A program made the translations under genes and the position numbers. Below the pieces are notes generated by a model. The model saw nothing but the letters and a program-made list of their open reading frames with translations, had not been told where the DNA came from and searched no databases. A stretch of DNA of 64,000 nt. Origin: Paralithodes platypus. Lineage: Eukaryota > Arthropoda > Malacostraca > Decapoda > Lithodidae. The stretch is taken from positions 45,527,120 through 45,591,119 of the forward strand of contig CM064509.1 of the NCBI GenBank assembly GCA_032716605.1, written 5' to 3'. Numbering within the stretch: the first letter of the stretch is position 1; every line of letters starts with the position of its first letter. Of the stretch, positions 30,249 to 41,640 are shown one piece after another.

Positions 30249-30712
30249 CCCTTGTCTATCGGGGCCCGACTTAAGTCCGTATCGAAAAATTTGGACTATG
30301 TGGCGGGGCCCGACTTAAGTCCGAGTGCAATTTTGGCGCAATATTGGCTCTGAGAGAGAGACGAGTGACTGGAGGAGCATGGGTCACCTCATGACCGCTC
30401 GCCACGGCCATCGTGGACCTACTGATTTACTCCACTTACATCCACCCTCACTCCCTCGCTACATACGTAATTATATAAAGAAATTACCGTATTTAACGAT
30501 TTTGCCCTTCGGTTGCACGATCGTTGCAAGACAACCAGTGATTGTAGAAGGATGGTTCGGGTGTCATTTGAAAGCTCAATTTACGCCCTTTCAGGGATAC
30601 ATACTTGTATTATGCTCTGGGTCTTGTTTATGCATGAAAAAGAGCACGGAAACAACCCCAATTTATGGTAAAAAAAAACCCGCTGGGCGGCACGGTCAAA
30701 TATACCGCCTAG
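30249..30712 (+). mobile_element. family 1 MITE truncated by the duplication junction
   Basis: Identical to 35228-35691 apart from one or two bases. It stops at CCGCCTAG, where duplication unit 2 begins, so the last ~14 bases and right TTAA are missing. Confidence 0.92.
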
Positions 30713-32268
30713 CCGCATGTTCACATTATACTCCAGGACAGCGTCAGGTTTGGAGATAATAACTACAGTCCTGTTGCCTGTGACACGGTCCTGCAGGTAT
30801 CTCCTCTTCCCGCTATCTAGCAAAAAAATAAAAAAATAAAAGTGACCGAAATCGCCGATATATAATAATTTACTTATCATTACTTACTATATCTTATAAA
30901 CAATAGTAGGTAGCCAACTTACCATAATACCGATACACCAAACCGATATGCATGCGGTTTTGTTTATCACCTGTTTACTAAAGTGCCACCATTATCGATT
31001 TTCTTCGAGCCGACTCGAGCGGGAGGGTTACCAATTGAAGTTAAATCCGCTAGCATATATTGTTAGATGTAAGACATGATAAATACCACTAGAAATATGA
31101 ATTGGCAAAATCCATATAATATCACTTCGAAATTGTTCTGAAATTTCAAAACAAAACCGCTAGTGTAAGTCATTGCTGCTAGATCGAAGTAAAGGTCTCT
31201 AGATCTAGCGGAAGTCGCTATACGTATTGACAGTACTGCACACTGCCGACGGCGATACGTTGTTGACATTGTTGTTGATGTTCCAGTGGAGGATGAACAA
31301 AATATTTTCCTTGTCCAATAATAGCTATTTCATAGTCCCACAGGACTTATTTTGATATATTTATGACCCCTGGTATGAAGGTATGTTGCCAATATAATAA
31401 TAGAGACAAATAAATAGTTAAAAGGAATAATAACCTAATAATAATGACAAATAGATAATTTACTCTGTGTATCCGAATACTCCCTGTGACAGAACTGGCC
31501 ATGGCCCATATAGTTCGATTATGGGAGTGATCACTTGTAATGCCAAGCACAAATATTCAATCTTTCGTTGTTTATATTACCGTAAGAAATTTACTGAACG
31601 CCTGAAAATAATACGCTATAAAATGCTTGCAATCAAACTTTCAAGCAATTACAAGGTCACATGCAATTATAAAAAGGTATATTGTAGACCACAATCTTCG
31701 CCAAGCTTCGTTGTTGCTTGTATTATCGTGAGAAATGTACCGTACACCCTGGTTATCGTGAGAAATTTACCGAACGCCTGCAAATAATATGCTATAAAAT
31801 GCAAAAGAAATTTCTTGTAGAGTGCAATTTTGAGGACGTAATGTGCTCTGAGAGAGAGCGGAGCGGTGATTAGGAGCATAAATTACCTCCTGACCGCTCG
31901 CCACGGCCGCCATGGCCCGTGGACCTACTGAGCTTTACTCCACTTACATCTACCCTCCCTCCCTCGCCACACAGGGAATTATATAAGGAAATTACCGTAT
32001 TTTAGGGTTTTTGCACTCGTGTTGCACGATTGTTGCAAGACAACCAGGGATCGTAGAAGGATGGTTCGGGTGTCATTGGAAAGCTCAATTTACGCCCTTT
32101 CAGGGATACATACTTGTATTACGCTCTGGGTCTTGTTTATGCATGAAAAAGAGCACGGAAACAACCCCATTTAGGGTAAAAAAAAACACGCTGGGCGGCA
32201 CAGTGAAATATACTCCACCACCCGCTCGTAAGGTGATAAAATGCTTGCAATCAAACTTTCAAGCAATT

Positions 32269-32513
32269 ATAAAATGTAAATTGTATTTACCAACACCCAC
32301 ACCAGTATGTTCTTCGTCAGGAACGTCTCCATTTTGCTCAACGGTCTGTGCAACATCAACCACAACATTTGCGACACGCAAATTATGCTTAGGGTGATAG
32401 CCTATGATCGGCATATTTTCGTCTTCCGAGTCATCCACACTATCAAAACTCTCACCCAGACCCTCCATGGTTTCATTCAACAGCCTATTAGAAAGTTCTG
32501 AAGAGTTCAGCAT
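32269..32513 (-). pseudogene. piggyBac transposase N-terminal exon, duplicate
   Basis: Same sequence as 27285-27529. In unit 2 it is followed downstream only by a truncated stump of the C-terminal piece. Confidence 0.65.
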
Positions 32514-32845
32514 GATATCTAGTTCCTGGGCGGTGAGCCGGGCGTGATGAGTGGGCCGTGATGAGTGAAGAGCCGGGCGTGATGAGTAGGGTGGCGCGAC
32601 GCACTAGGGGCCACCGAATCGGACACGGGCAAATCTTGACCTTCCATTACGGCTGCTTGAGGGTTACTGAGTCACGGTCATGCAGTGGGGATGTGTGGAT
32701 GGGACCTTGTAGTACACCGCCTGACCACCAAGTTTCGCTTTCCACCTAAATTAGGGCGGGAATACGCCCACAGACTTTAGTCGGACCCCGCCATTTAGTC
32801 CAATTTTCTCGATTCGGACTTAAGTCGGGCCCCGATCTTTAAGGG

Positions 32846-32849
32846 TTAA
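32846..32849. repeat. piggyBac right-end TTAA, duplicate
   Basis: Duplicate of 27862-27865, with the adjacent terminal CCCTTAAAGATCGGGG on the minus strand. Unit 2 has no left piggyBac end. Confidence 0.9.
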
Positions 32850-34174
32850 GGAAGCCATACTGGCGGTCTGAGAGCAGGCTATGGGAAGATAAATGCTTAA
32901 GAAATTTTGAAGTAACAAGAGTTTTAAAAACTTTAGAGATGCAAGAAATGAGAGCAATTGGACGATAGTTGGAGGGTCGATAGCGGTCTCCCTTATTTGG
33001 GACAGGTTAAATGAGAGCGAACTTCCAGCAAGAAGGGAAGACTTTAGAGAAGAGACAGAGACGGCAGGGAAGGACATTTTTGTGTACAACGGGAGGAGAA
33101 CAATCCGGTCCGTACGCCTTTTTAGTATTATGCCCAGAGAGGGTGGAAAGTACATCCTTAGAAGAGATTATGATGTTAGACATAAGTACGAGAGGGAGGA
33201 ATAGAACCGGAATCATCCAAAGTGAAGTTATTAGCGAAAGTGTTAGCGAAGAGATCAGCTTTGTCAGAAGAAGAAGTGACGGTAGTGCCGTCAGAGTGGA
33301 AAAGAGGCGGGAAAGACGAAGAAGAAAAATTGTTGGAGATATTTTTGGCTAGATGCCAGAAGGTTTAGGAAGAACTAGAGTTGGATCATTCAGTGCATTC
33401 ATTATTGATGAAAGAATGTTTGGTGAGTCGAAAAACAGATTTGGCTTGATTTCAGGCATAAACATAGTTAGTATGAGATTCTTAAGTTTAAAGGTGGCGG
33501 TACCTTTTGAATGCTTCATCCTTAATGCGGACAGCAGTACAACAAGCGTAAGTAAACCAAGCTATTCTTGCATTAAACTGAGAGAAAGAAAATGGAATAT
33601 ATGCTTCCATGCCTTTGAGGATTACCTCGGTAATGCGTTCAGCACTCTTCGAGGGTCCCCGGTCACGGAAGCAGAAGTCATTCCATGGGAAATCAATGAA
33701 GTACTGCCGAAGAGCCTCCCAGTTGGCAGCGCCACAGTGCCACAATCGCCGCTGCCTGAGAGAATCGGGAGGCCGTACCGGAGAGATAGGACAGGTGACA
33801 GAGATAAGTTTATGGTCGGATGAGCCGAAAGGGGAGAAAACATTTAGAGTATAAGCAGAAGTGTTAGAGGTTAGAAATAGGTAAAAAAATTTGGGCCGAT
33901 CTCCGAAGCCATGCAGGATATGGGTGGTTTGCTGGACTAACTGCTTTAGGTTATTAAGGATAGAACAGATGTAGGCTTGTTCACCAGGTTGGTCAGTGGA
34001 AAGAGAGGAGAGCCATTGGCGGTGGTGAACGTTGACATTTCCTAAGATGGAGATTTCTGCGAAAGGAGGGATGGATAGAATGTGTTCCACTTAAGAAGTT
34101 AGATATTCAAAGAATTTTGGATAGTCAATAGAATTAGGGGAGAGATAAGCAGCGCAGAAATATTTAATTTGTGA
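32850..34174 (-). pseudogene. LINE-A 5' half, duplicate
   Basis: Duplicate of 27866-29190. A single A/T difference removes one stop, giving a longer open stretch (34090-33488) that joins the endonuclease end to the linker (YIPFSFSQFNARIAWFTYAC). The GNVN lesion and the TAA stop near 34092 are shared with unit 1, so they predate the duplication. Confidence 0.85.
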
Positions 34175-34205
34175 GTGTATATATATATATATATATATAT
34201 ATATT

Positions 34206-35094
34206 CTGTATATTTCATTGAAGGTTATGGCAAGTTGGTTGTTAAAGAGCTTCTTGTCTATCTTTTCTCTTTTTCTGAGGGCATTTTTGCCTTCCGTAGG
34301 AAGTTGTCTATTTCCCTTGCTACCCTCCCTAATTTTCTTGACCTCTTTCCAGAACAGTTTCTGACACTCCCCCCATTTTACACTTAGATTCCTTCCAAAT
34401 TCCACATCTGCTCTTCTTTTACTTTCCTTCACTACTCTCGTCACCTCTCTCTTTTTCTCCAAGCACCTCGCTCTTTTCTGTCTCTCTAAATCTTCATTCC
34501 CTCTACTACCCATTCACTCTCTATATGCTTTCTTCTTGTCTTCAACAGCTATTTTTTACCTCTTCAGTCCACCACGCTGTACCCTTCACTCCCTTCCCTC
34601 CTCACATGCTGCACATATCTCTTCCTTAAACACTTTGCTCACCTACTCCACTTCCTCCATACCCTACAGGTCAAACATACCTTGTCATCCCTCTACTGCT
34701 CTCTTGAACTCTTCCCTGATCTCCTCCTCCTGCAACCTCTCCACCCTCTTCGCCACTCCACCTTCTTCTCACCTCCCTCAGGCTCTCCTCACCTACTTCT
34801 TGTGTATCCTAATTGTAGCTACTATTACATAGTGGTCAGACTGACCCCCCCCCCCCCCCACACACACAATATCCCTATACACCCTAGCATTCAGCACATA
34901 ATTCTTCATTTGTTCATCCACACATATATAATCAATCAGTGCCTTTCGTTCCTCCACTGTCCCATTCCTCCACCTCCACACCACTTTCCATGTGTACCTG
35001 TGTATCATTCTGTGCCGGAAGAAGGTGTTGGTGCTGTTGTAAAGGCTTATCCCTCAATACCTTCACCTGACCTGGCTATCCACAGCCTCCTCCT
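34206..35094 (-). pseudogene. LINE-D endonuclease end and linker, duplicate
   Basis: Duplicate of 29222-30115. Here a shorter C-run and a 4-base indel leave a readable endonuclease frame at 34793-35008 (MIHRYTWKVVW, IDYICVDEQMKNYVLN, QSDHYVIVATI). Confidence 0.72.
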
Positions 35095-35096
35095 CA

Positions 35097-35223
35097 CCAA
35101 AAAGATATAGACAAACTAGAACGAGTTCAACATAGAGTTACCAAAATAATACCTAGCCTAAAGAAAAAATCATACGAGGAGCGTCTTAGAGAATTAAATC
35201 TATTTCCTTTAACACAGCGCAGA
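35097..35223 (+). pseudogene. CR1 ORF2 C-terminal fragment, duplicate
   Basis: Duplicate of 30118-30244. Here the frame can be followed through the MITE site to 35710-35999. Confidence 0.85.
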
Positions 35224-35227
35224 TTAA

Positions 35228-35705
35228 CCCTTGTCTATCGGGGCCCGACTTAAGTCCGTATCGAAAAATTTGGACTATGTGGCGGGGCCCGACTTAAGTC
35301 CGAGTGCAATTTTGGCGCAATATTGGCTCTGAGAGAGAGACGAGTGACTGGAGGAGCATGGGTCACCTCATGACCGCTCGCCACGGCCATCGTGGACCTA
35401 CTGATTTACTCCACTTACATCCACCCTCACTCCCTCGCTACATACGTAATTATATAAAGAAATTACCGTATTTAACGATTTTGCCCTTCGGTTGCACGAT
35501 CGTTGCAAGACAACCAGTGATTGTAGAAGGATGGTTCGGGTGTCATTTGAAAGCTCAATTTACGCCCTTTCAGGGATACATACTTGTATTATGCTCTGGG
35601 TCTTGTTTATGCATGAAAAAGAGCACGGAAACAACCCCATTTATGGTAAAAAAAAACCCGCTGGGCGGCACGGTCAAATATACCGCCTAGCCCGCTCGTA
35701 AGGTG
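35228..35705 (+). mobile_element. family 1 MITE, complete reference copy
   Basis: 478 bp between TTAA at 35224-35227 and 35706-35709. Left end CCCTTGTCTATCGGGGCCCG; right end inward ACACCTTACGAGCGGG. It carries two GGGCCCGACTTAAGTCCG blocks near the left end. The homologous CR1 at 1809-1812 has a single TTAA at this exact position, a clean empty site. No coding capacity; the terminal sequence matches the piggyBac at 23660-27861. Confidence 0.95.
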
Positions 35706-35709
35706 TTAA

Positions 35710-36215
35710 GAGGCGACTTGATTCAAGTGTTCAAAATCATCAAAGACATCGACAATATGAACTGTAGTAAGTACTTCACTATCGACCAATCTAATTACAC
35801 GCGGGGAAACGGTTGCAAAATTATCAGTAAATCTTTTAACTCGCACGAATCTAAGAATTTCTTCTTCAATCGAGTTGTCAACTTGTGGAATAGGCTTCCC
35901 CGAGATGTTATAGACTGCAGCACTGTTGATTCATTTAAACTTCGCCTAGACAAATATCTTGCATCAAACCCGCGACTGACTGCGTTTGTAAATGAATAAC
36001 TTTATTTTATCCCCCCCTCAGTTACTAACCCATCTGTCCACTACTAACTTCCTAATCCTGCCACGGACTTTAGTTCCAGGGCAGTAGTTCCCTTTGCAAT
36101 GTTCCCTTACCCACTCTAAACCACTGTTTGGACAATTGATGCTCATTGATTTGGAGGACAAGCAGCCTAGAAGGGTCATCATGTTGCTTGATTTCCTTTG
36201 TACTTTGTACAAGTG
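35710..36215 (+). pseudogene. CR1 ORF2 C-terminus and 3' UTR
   Basis: The frame reads GDLIQVFKIIKDIDNMNCSK, NFFFNRVVNLWNRLPRDVID and KLRLDKYLASNPRLTAFVNE to the stop at 35999. A 3' UTR containing TTTATTTTATCCCCCCCTCA follows, with a tail of TTTGTACT repeats at 36194-36214. It matches the reverse complement of 1290-1812 throughout. The CR1 copy is 5' truncated and inserted in the opposite orientation into LINE-D. Confidence 0.85.
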
Positions 36216-36540
36216 CACTACCATTCCCATTCACCTCCGACGGTACACCCCACCCTCCCACCACTCCATCAACTTTCTTATCACCCACCTTCCCATTCAT
36301 ATCCCCAATTAGAAATATTCTTTCGCTCTTGCCAAACATATCCAGGCACGCCTCAACATTCACCCAGAACTCCTCTTTCTCTCTTACAGTTTTATCCTCT
36401 GTCGGAGCATACACACACACAACCACCCAAAGTTGAATTCCTAGTTTCATTCTCACCAACCCAATCCTTGCACCCACAGACCCATAGTCTCTTACACGCT
36501 CCTTCCATTTGTTACTTTCAAACAAACACACATATTCTTT
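36216..36540 (-). pseudogene. LINE-D endonuclease N-terminal half
   Basis: The minus-strand frame gives NKWKERVRDYGSVGARIGLV, LWVVVCVYAPTEDKTVREKE and ERIFLIGDMNGKVGDKKVDG, the VYAP and GDMN blocks of the craniofacial-development-2-like LINE endonuclease. It is interrupted by the CR1 insertion and continues at 35094-34206. Confidence 0.8.
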
Positions 36541-36865
36541 CGCTCCCTAGCTTAATAAATTAACCTATTGCCAAACTCAATTCTGATTAGCAGTACAAAA
36601 CAACACTTTTAATAACACAGATGGGTATTTTAAAGGTAAGTGTATGAAGTTCATTCGACTATGATGCACTTCACAATCGCAATATGCTATCCACTATGAA
36701 TTCCACACGACGCATTCTCATTACGGAAAATTTACAATATACAATATATAATTTATGCGGTGCATAGGACAATAATCATGCAATACAAACACTCGAATCA
36801 CAGATAAACTTATACCACGTTGTAGTCAGAATAAAGCTTAACTCTTTGCATGATTATCATTGATC

Positions 36866-36870
<5 letters not shown>
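36541..36870. other. no gene seen
   Basis: AT-rich sequence without a recognisable frame or repeat. Confidence 0.5.
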
Positions 36871-36903
<33 letters not shown>

Positions 36904-37257
36904 GACAATGAACGGAGGAAGGAAAAACACAGATAAAACAAAAAGGTCCATGTGCCTAAAGGCATCCTCCATTCATAAAATGTTTGTAACAACTGGATTT
37001 AAACATTTGTAGATTGTAAGTTTGTGGAAAGCAATTTGAGGGAAGTGAATTCCAAAGAGTAGTAGTTCTAGGGATATATGAATTTTGATAAGCAGAAGTT
37101 CTGCATTGTGGAGGAGAAAGTGTAAACTCATGGGCGCTTTCAGCTGCCCTAGTGCTATGGGGAAAGATGTAGAGAGGCGGCACAATTGAAGCAAGTTCCT
37201 CGGAACAATTGCTGTGAAAATATCTGTAGAATAATGCAAGGGATGCAACGTTTCTTC

Positions 37258-38057
37258 GTTTTTTTTTTTTTTTTTTTTTCTATGTGATTGAGGGAGGCAA
37301 AAGGCATAACTGCCTATAGCGAGTGCCTCCCCCATAGTTGAAAGAGTGACAGGGCCAAAATCAAGGGACGTTCGAGCCAAAATGCCTGGACACACGGAGT
37401 TTGAAGCAATTTAAGTCATAGGAAGAGGGAAAGACTGATTCTGGGAGAGAGTTCCAGAGCTCAGATGTTGAGTAGAAGAAAGTTTGAGAGTAACATTTCA
37501 CTCTTGGGTTGGAGAGTTGCACAGAGTAGGGGTGGGATTGAGTTGCAAGACGGGTACCACGTGCCCTACGTAAAGGAGGTGGTATGCACTGGGATAGCTC
37601 TGAGGAACACTGATTATAGTAGCGATAGAATAGCGAGAGAGATGCAACATTGCGGCGGAGAGAGAGAGATTGCAGAGAGTTGGTGAGTGGACGGGAGTTA
37701 ATGATACGAAAGGCCTTCCTTTCAACTTTGTCTAGGAGAGCGGTGTGAGAGGAACCTCCCCACACATGTGAACAATACTCAATACAAGGGCGCACTATGC
37801 CCCTGTACAGAGCAAGAAGCTGTGCAGGGAAAAAGAACCCCCTAAGGCGGTTGAGCACACCCAGCTTCTGGGAGGCTGCCTTAGCAAGACTGGTAATATG
37901 GTCCTTCCAAATGAGAGTAGAAGAAAAAGAGACACCAAGAATATTGAGAGAAGATGAAGGGTTGATTTTTGTATTGTTGAAGAATAAGGGATAGTCCGCT
38001 GGGAGATCCTGACGGGTAGATAGATGGAGAAATTGGGTTTTGGAAGCATTAAAGTTA
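37258..38057 (-). mobile_element. LINE-A copy, 5' truncated, inserted in LINE-B
   Basis: The minus strand starts at FNASKTQF (38057), runs through LGVLNRLRGFFFPAQLLALY, HVWGGSSHTALLDKVERKAF and ELWNSLPESVFPSSYDLNCF, and ends with the 3' UTR and poly(A) (T run 37258-37280). It is close to the 57184-59502 copy, so it is relatively young. At about 37630 a one-codon loss (RYYNQCSSEL against RYYNNQCSSEL) and a few substitutions are seen. Confidence 0.88.
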
Positions 38058-38203
38058 TGGATAATGTAGGAAGGTCCTGTGTGATTGCAGGGTTATTGAT
38101 TAATCTAATAGCTTTATTTTGAATTTTGTCCAACTGCCAACTCCACTTCCACTCCACAGAGGTGAACAGTAATCCATCTGAGAACGCACATGACTTTTAT
38201 ATA

Positions 38204-39004
38204 TTACGGCCAACTGCTCGTCAGTGAAGAATTCTCGAACTCTGTACAGGAGTCCCAGTTTTTTAGAGGCATTCTTAGCAATGCTTCTAACATGAGCTGT
38301 GTCCAGCTCAAGTTAGTAGTTAATGTTACATCGAGAATGTCAATACTAGGGGAAGTGGGAATATTTACATCATTAAAAAATATATGGGAGTCAGTGAGAT
38401 TCTGTCGGTTAGAAAATTGAATGTACTTGGTTTTCTGTGCATTAAAGGAAACTAGATTCTTTTGTCCCCATTCTTCAATTCTAGAAAGGTCCTGGTTCAG
38501 AGAAATTGCAGTGCTTATTTTTGAATTTATAAGATCGGGTTGGGTGAAAGAATTGGTAAATGTGAAGGAACTGTGGAGTGTTGAGTCATCTGCGTAGGAA
38601 TGTATTGGATTATGAGTGGTAGATATGAGATCATTGATATGAATGAGGAACAGAGTTGGGGCCAAAACTGATCCCTGGGGAACACCAGCATTTATTGAAT
38701 GAAATTGAGAATAAAGGCCATCTACCATTACACGTATTTTTCTGTTATGAAGATAAGAAGAAATTAGTGGAACTAATGATGCAAGGCTGTAGTGTGACAT
38801 CTTCGACAATAATGATTGATGCCAGACTCTATCAAATGCCTTTGATATATCCAGTGATATTGTATGTGTTTCACCATGTTGGTCTGTAGCTTGGTTGATT
38901 TGATGCGTAAGAAGGCAAAGAATGTCTGCATTAGACACTACCTCATAATAAGTAGCTACTGCATTTGCCTGAATACGTGTTTGTGTTTCAGAGTATCTCC
39001 ACAA
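38204..39004 (-). pseudogene. LINE-B reverse transcriptase block
   Basis: The frame has HTISLDISKAFDRVWHQSLL (motif A), NAGVPQGSVLAPTLFLIHIN (motif B), SYADDSTLHSSF (motif C) and WGQKNLVSFNAQKTKYIQFS. Catalytic residues are intact over 266 residues. A frameshift near 38300 loses the following domain, and there is no endonuclease upstream, so the copy is 5' truncated. Confidence 0.85.
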
Positions 39005-39127
39005 TCACTGACTGTATCATTATGAAGCGTTCACCATTATTTTGAGCTCGAAGAGGTAGTTTTGACCAAATAAGTAGCTTACTACCCAAAACATTTTCTG
39101 AACCTGATACCGTAAAATGACTGTTAA

Positions 39128-39327
39128 CCCTTTCTGTACCAGCAACTTCTGTTATATTTTAGCTATATTTAGACGACTGTATACTGTATACTATGTCAAT
39201 GGTAGTTAAAGGGGTCGATTTAGATAGTTCGAAGCCTTATAATTGCTAGAGATCCTTCCTAGACTGAATGAAATTGATTAGCAGTAGCCAGAATATAATA
39301 AATAGGATGTCGACAGTACATAAGGGG
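39128..39327. mobile_element. TTAA family 5 short element
   Basis: 200 bp between TTAA 39124-39127 and 39328-39331. Ends are CCCTTTCTGTACC and, inward from the right, CCCCTTATGTACTGTC. Non-coding. The right TTAA is shared with the next element. Confidence 0.7.
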
Positions 39328-39331
39328 TTAA

Positions 39332-39933
39332 CCCGGCGAGAGCCCACAGGTTGTGGTGAACACCACACTTCTGGGCGGCAATATTAAGCTCCATTCCTGC
39401 CTATAATCGTAATTTTATGATAAATATCGTTATTACTTATTGATATGCGCCTATTTTACGTTTATATGAAGATAGTAACCTGTAACAACAATAAAACAAG
39501 TGGGAATATCGATTGGATGGTCAAAATCGCGAATTATTACAGAGCTGTTCATTCATCAATTGTAAGCCAGCCGGCCTCACACTCTCTTCTCTCGAGGGTT
39601 CAAGCAGTACTGAGCTACTCCCTCACACTCTCCCAGTCTCTACCTTACGTAACACGCATGACCACACCCTGGAACCGGGTTGCAGATATTGGCATGATAA
39701 ATATATCAATAAAGATGGTAATAAGAGGAAAAATAGGTGATAATGGAAAGGGGGGGGGGGGGGGGGGATATTGACACATGTGGATTAGTGATATGAGGTA
39801 TGGAGGGAAAAATAAAAACAACATTTTAAGTGCTACTTGGGCCTTTTAAACGTTTTTTTTTTAGGCCTTACCTTAAGAGGGTCCTCGCCCTTGCCCACCA
39901 AAACCTCTTAAGAGTGTTCTCGTTGTTCCCGGG
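39332..39933 (+). mobile_element. TTAA family 2 MITE
   Basis: 602 bp between TTAA 39328-39331 and 39934-39937. Starts CCCGGCGAGAGCCC, ends inward CCCGGGAACAACGAG. It carries the family landmarks (ATATGCGCCTATT, AATAAAACAAGTGGGA, a run of 16 G near 39758) and two CTTAAGAG palindromes near the right end. Confidence 0.88.
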
Positions 39934-39937
39934 TTAA

Positions 39938-41640
39938 TATACTCTTCTTCAATTGAATCCCTCATAATATCGTTATGTATTAATATTTGGAGGGACCACT
40001 ATTCTTAAGTTGAATGTCAAAAATAACTGTAAATCTTTTTCAATAAGGTTAACGATTATCCCAATAATTTCCTGCTTTGGTATAGGACTGCATATTGAGA
40101 GACTGGAGATGTTTTTAGTGTAGATTCTTCACAAAGGATAACGGCTCAAGGTCCTTGATCATTCGAGGATTGGTTGCTTTGTACGGAATAAGCAGCTAAA
40201 CAGATGAATCTGCATCTGTTCTACCTGTGATGTTGATAAGGGGTCTCCCTATTGGTTTTAAATATATTTCGACTCCTGAGTTGTTTCATTCTAGCTGCAG
40301 CCAACTTAAAGCTACGGTAATAGCCTACACCTTGACTCACTTAAGTTCACTGGGCGGATATAATTATGTCCTGGGAGGTGAGAGGTCTGGACATTGAGAC
40401 CTTGTAGCAGGACATTTGCCCTGAAGTTGGTTTTATTTATTTGTTTTTTCCCCTAACCTCCCTCATAGGTAAAGTACGTTTCATTAATCGCTTGGGGGTC
40501 TTCAGAGTGATGAACCTCAGCGGGTATGCTGGACGATGATTTTGATTTACTTGCCTAAAAGAGTCAGTTCAATCTCTCTGACATTAGTCTTTCATGGATA
40601 TTAATCTGGCAAATTCTAATAAAACCAATATGACTTTACTGGCTTAGTGCGTGGCCCACTTGGCTGAAAGGGAAGGGAAGATCGCTAGGTGGAGATATAT
40701 TTGCACAGCAGCAATCATTTATACCTTTTGTCAGTCTGAAATAACGTTTTCGCATTCACTTTCGATAATCCAGCAAGTTGATATACATTTGTATATGATT
40801 TTCATAGTTCGCTTTTGGAATATAACAATTATTAATAAAATATATTCATTCATAATTACCATATTACAATCAATGAGTAGAATCAACATATGAATCACAG
40901 GTAAAGCGTCTCTCAACGTATTCAAAGTCAGTGATTTGATGTAGTGTGGTTCAGTGAAAAACTATTCTTAAACAAACATCATTTTTGGAAACATACACAC
41001 ATATTTTACACGTTATGGAATGGATTACAGTGATCATTCCATTTCTGACCAAACAAAGGTAATTGCACCCACAGCTATGCAGCTGTGATTAAATCACGAC
41101 TATGGATCCGCAACCTTGAGCTTTGGTATTACTTGTCCCCACGTAATAGATAGCAGAGACAGAGATAGGTGGGTGAATAAAAGGATAGATAGACATCTAG
41201 TTATATTGATAGATTGAGGAATACTAAGTAGATAGTGATTCATATACAGATTACAAATGTGTGGCTGTATAACTGAATGCATACATAGACATAACAATAA
41301 AGTGTATGTAGATAAAAGATGGGATGGATGAACCTATATATAAAAATGGCTAAATGGTTGAATAAATAGAAACTTTGATAAACAACCGGACGGATGGTCG
41401 GTTAGATAAATTGAATGTCTAGTTAATAGATGGATTGTTATGCAATTGGTTAGGTGCATGAATAAGTAGACAGGTAGATAGTACTACAAATGAATGATTA
41501 TACAGATGAATGGGAGAATATATAGATAGATGGATAAGTGGATGGATAGTTAGACAAATAAATAGGTACCCAGATGGATAGATAGAAATATACAGTAGTT
41601 AAACAAATGGATTGGTGGGATTTTTTGTATTTGTACCTAG
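39938..41640. other. no gene seen; degenerate GATA/TGGA-rich tract at 41150-41610
   Basis: No coding frame or known repeat is supported over 1.7 kb. From 41150 the sequence becomes a loose series of GATAGATA, TGGATGG and AAATAGA motifs, an eroded microsatellite. Confidence 0.5.

Larger units (their letters stand above)
25728..30712. repeat. 4985-bp direct tandem duplication, unit 1
   Basis: From CCGCATGTTCACATTATACT at 25728 the sequence repeats at 30713 with a constant offset of 4985 (drifting to 4979 through small indels). I count about ten differences: single substitutions, homopolymer length changes and one 4-base indel. The unit covers the piggyBac C-terminal start through the right TIR, the 5' half of LINE-A, a LINE-D fragment, a CR1 fragment and most of a family 1 MITE. 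Confidence 0.95.
30713..35691. repeat. 4985-bp direct tandem duplication, unit 2
   Basis: Second copy of 25728-30712. It starts within the piggyBac C-terminal coding region, so only about 34 residues of it remain here (about 30713-30815, minus). The junction reads CGCCTAG joined to CCGCATG, with two shared C bases and no larger homology. On the right it continues into the intact 3' end of the MITE, which shows the ancestral right boundary. Confidence 0.95.
36871..39010 (-). mobile_element. LINE-B (Jockey-like), 5' truncated, with poly(A), split by LINE-A
   Basis: RT block at 39004-38204 (below), continuation 38200-38058 (WSWQLDKIQNKAIRLI), LINE-A insertion 38057-37258, then the C-terminus at 37257-36956 (NVASLALFY, PRTTTLWNSLPSNCFPQTYN, LQMFKSSCYKHF). 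It ends in a poly(A) visible as the T run 36871-36898 on the plus strand. Related to LINE-A but clearly distinct. Confidence 0.82.

Noticed and set aside
36871..36898. T-run as a terminator
   Set aside because: It is the poly(A) tail of minus-strand LINE-B seen on the plus strand.
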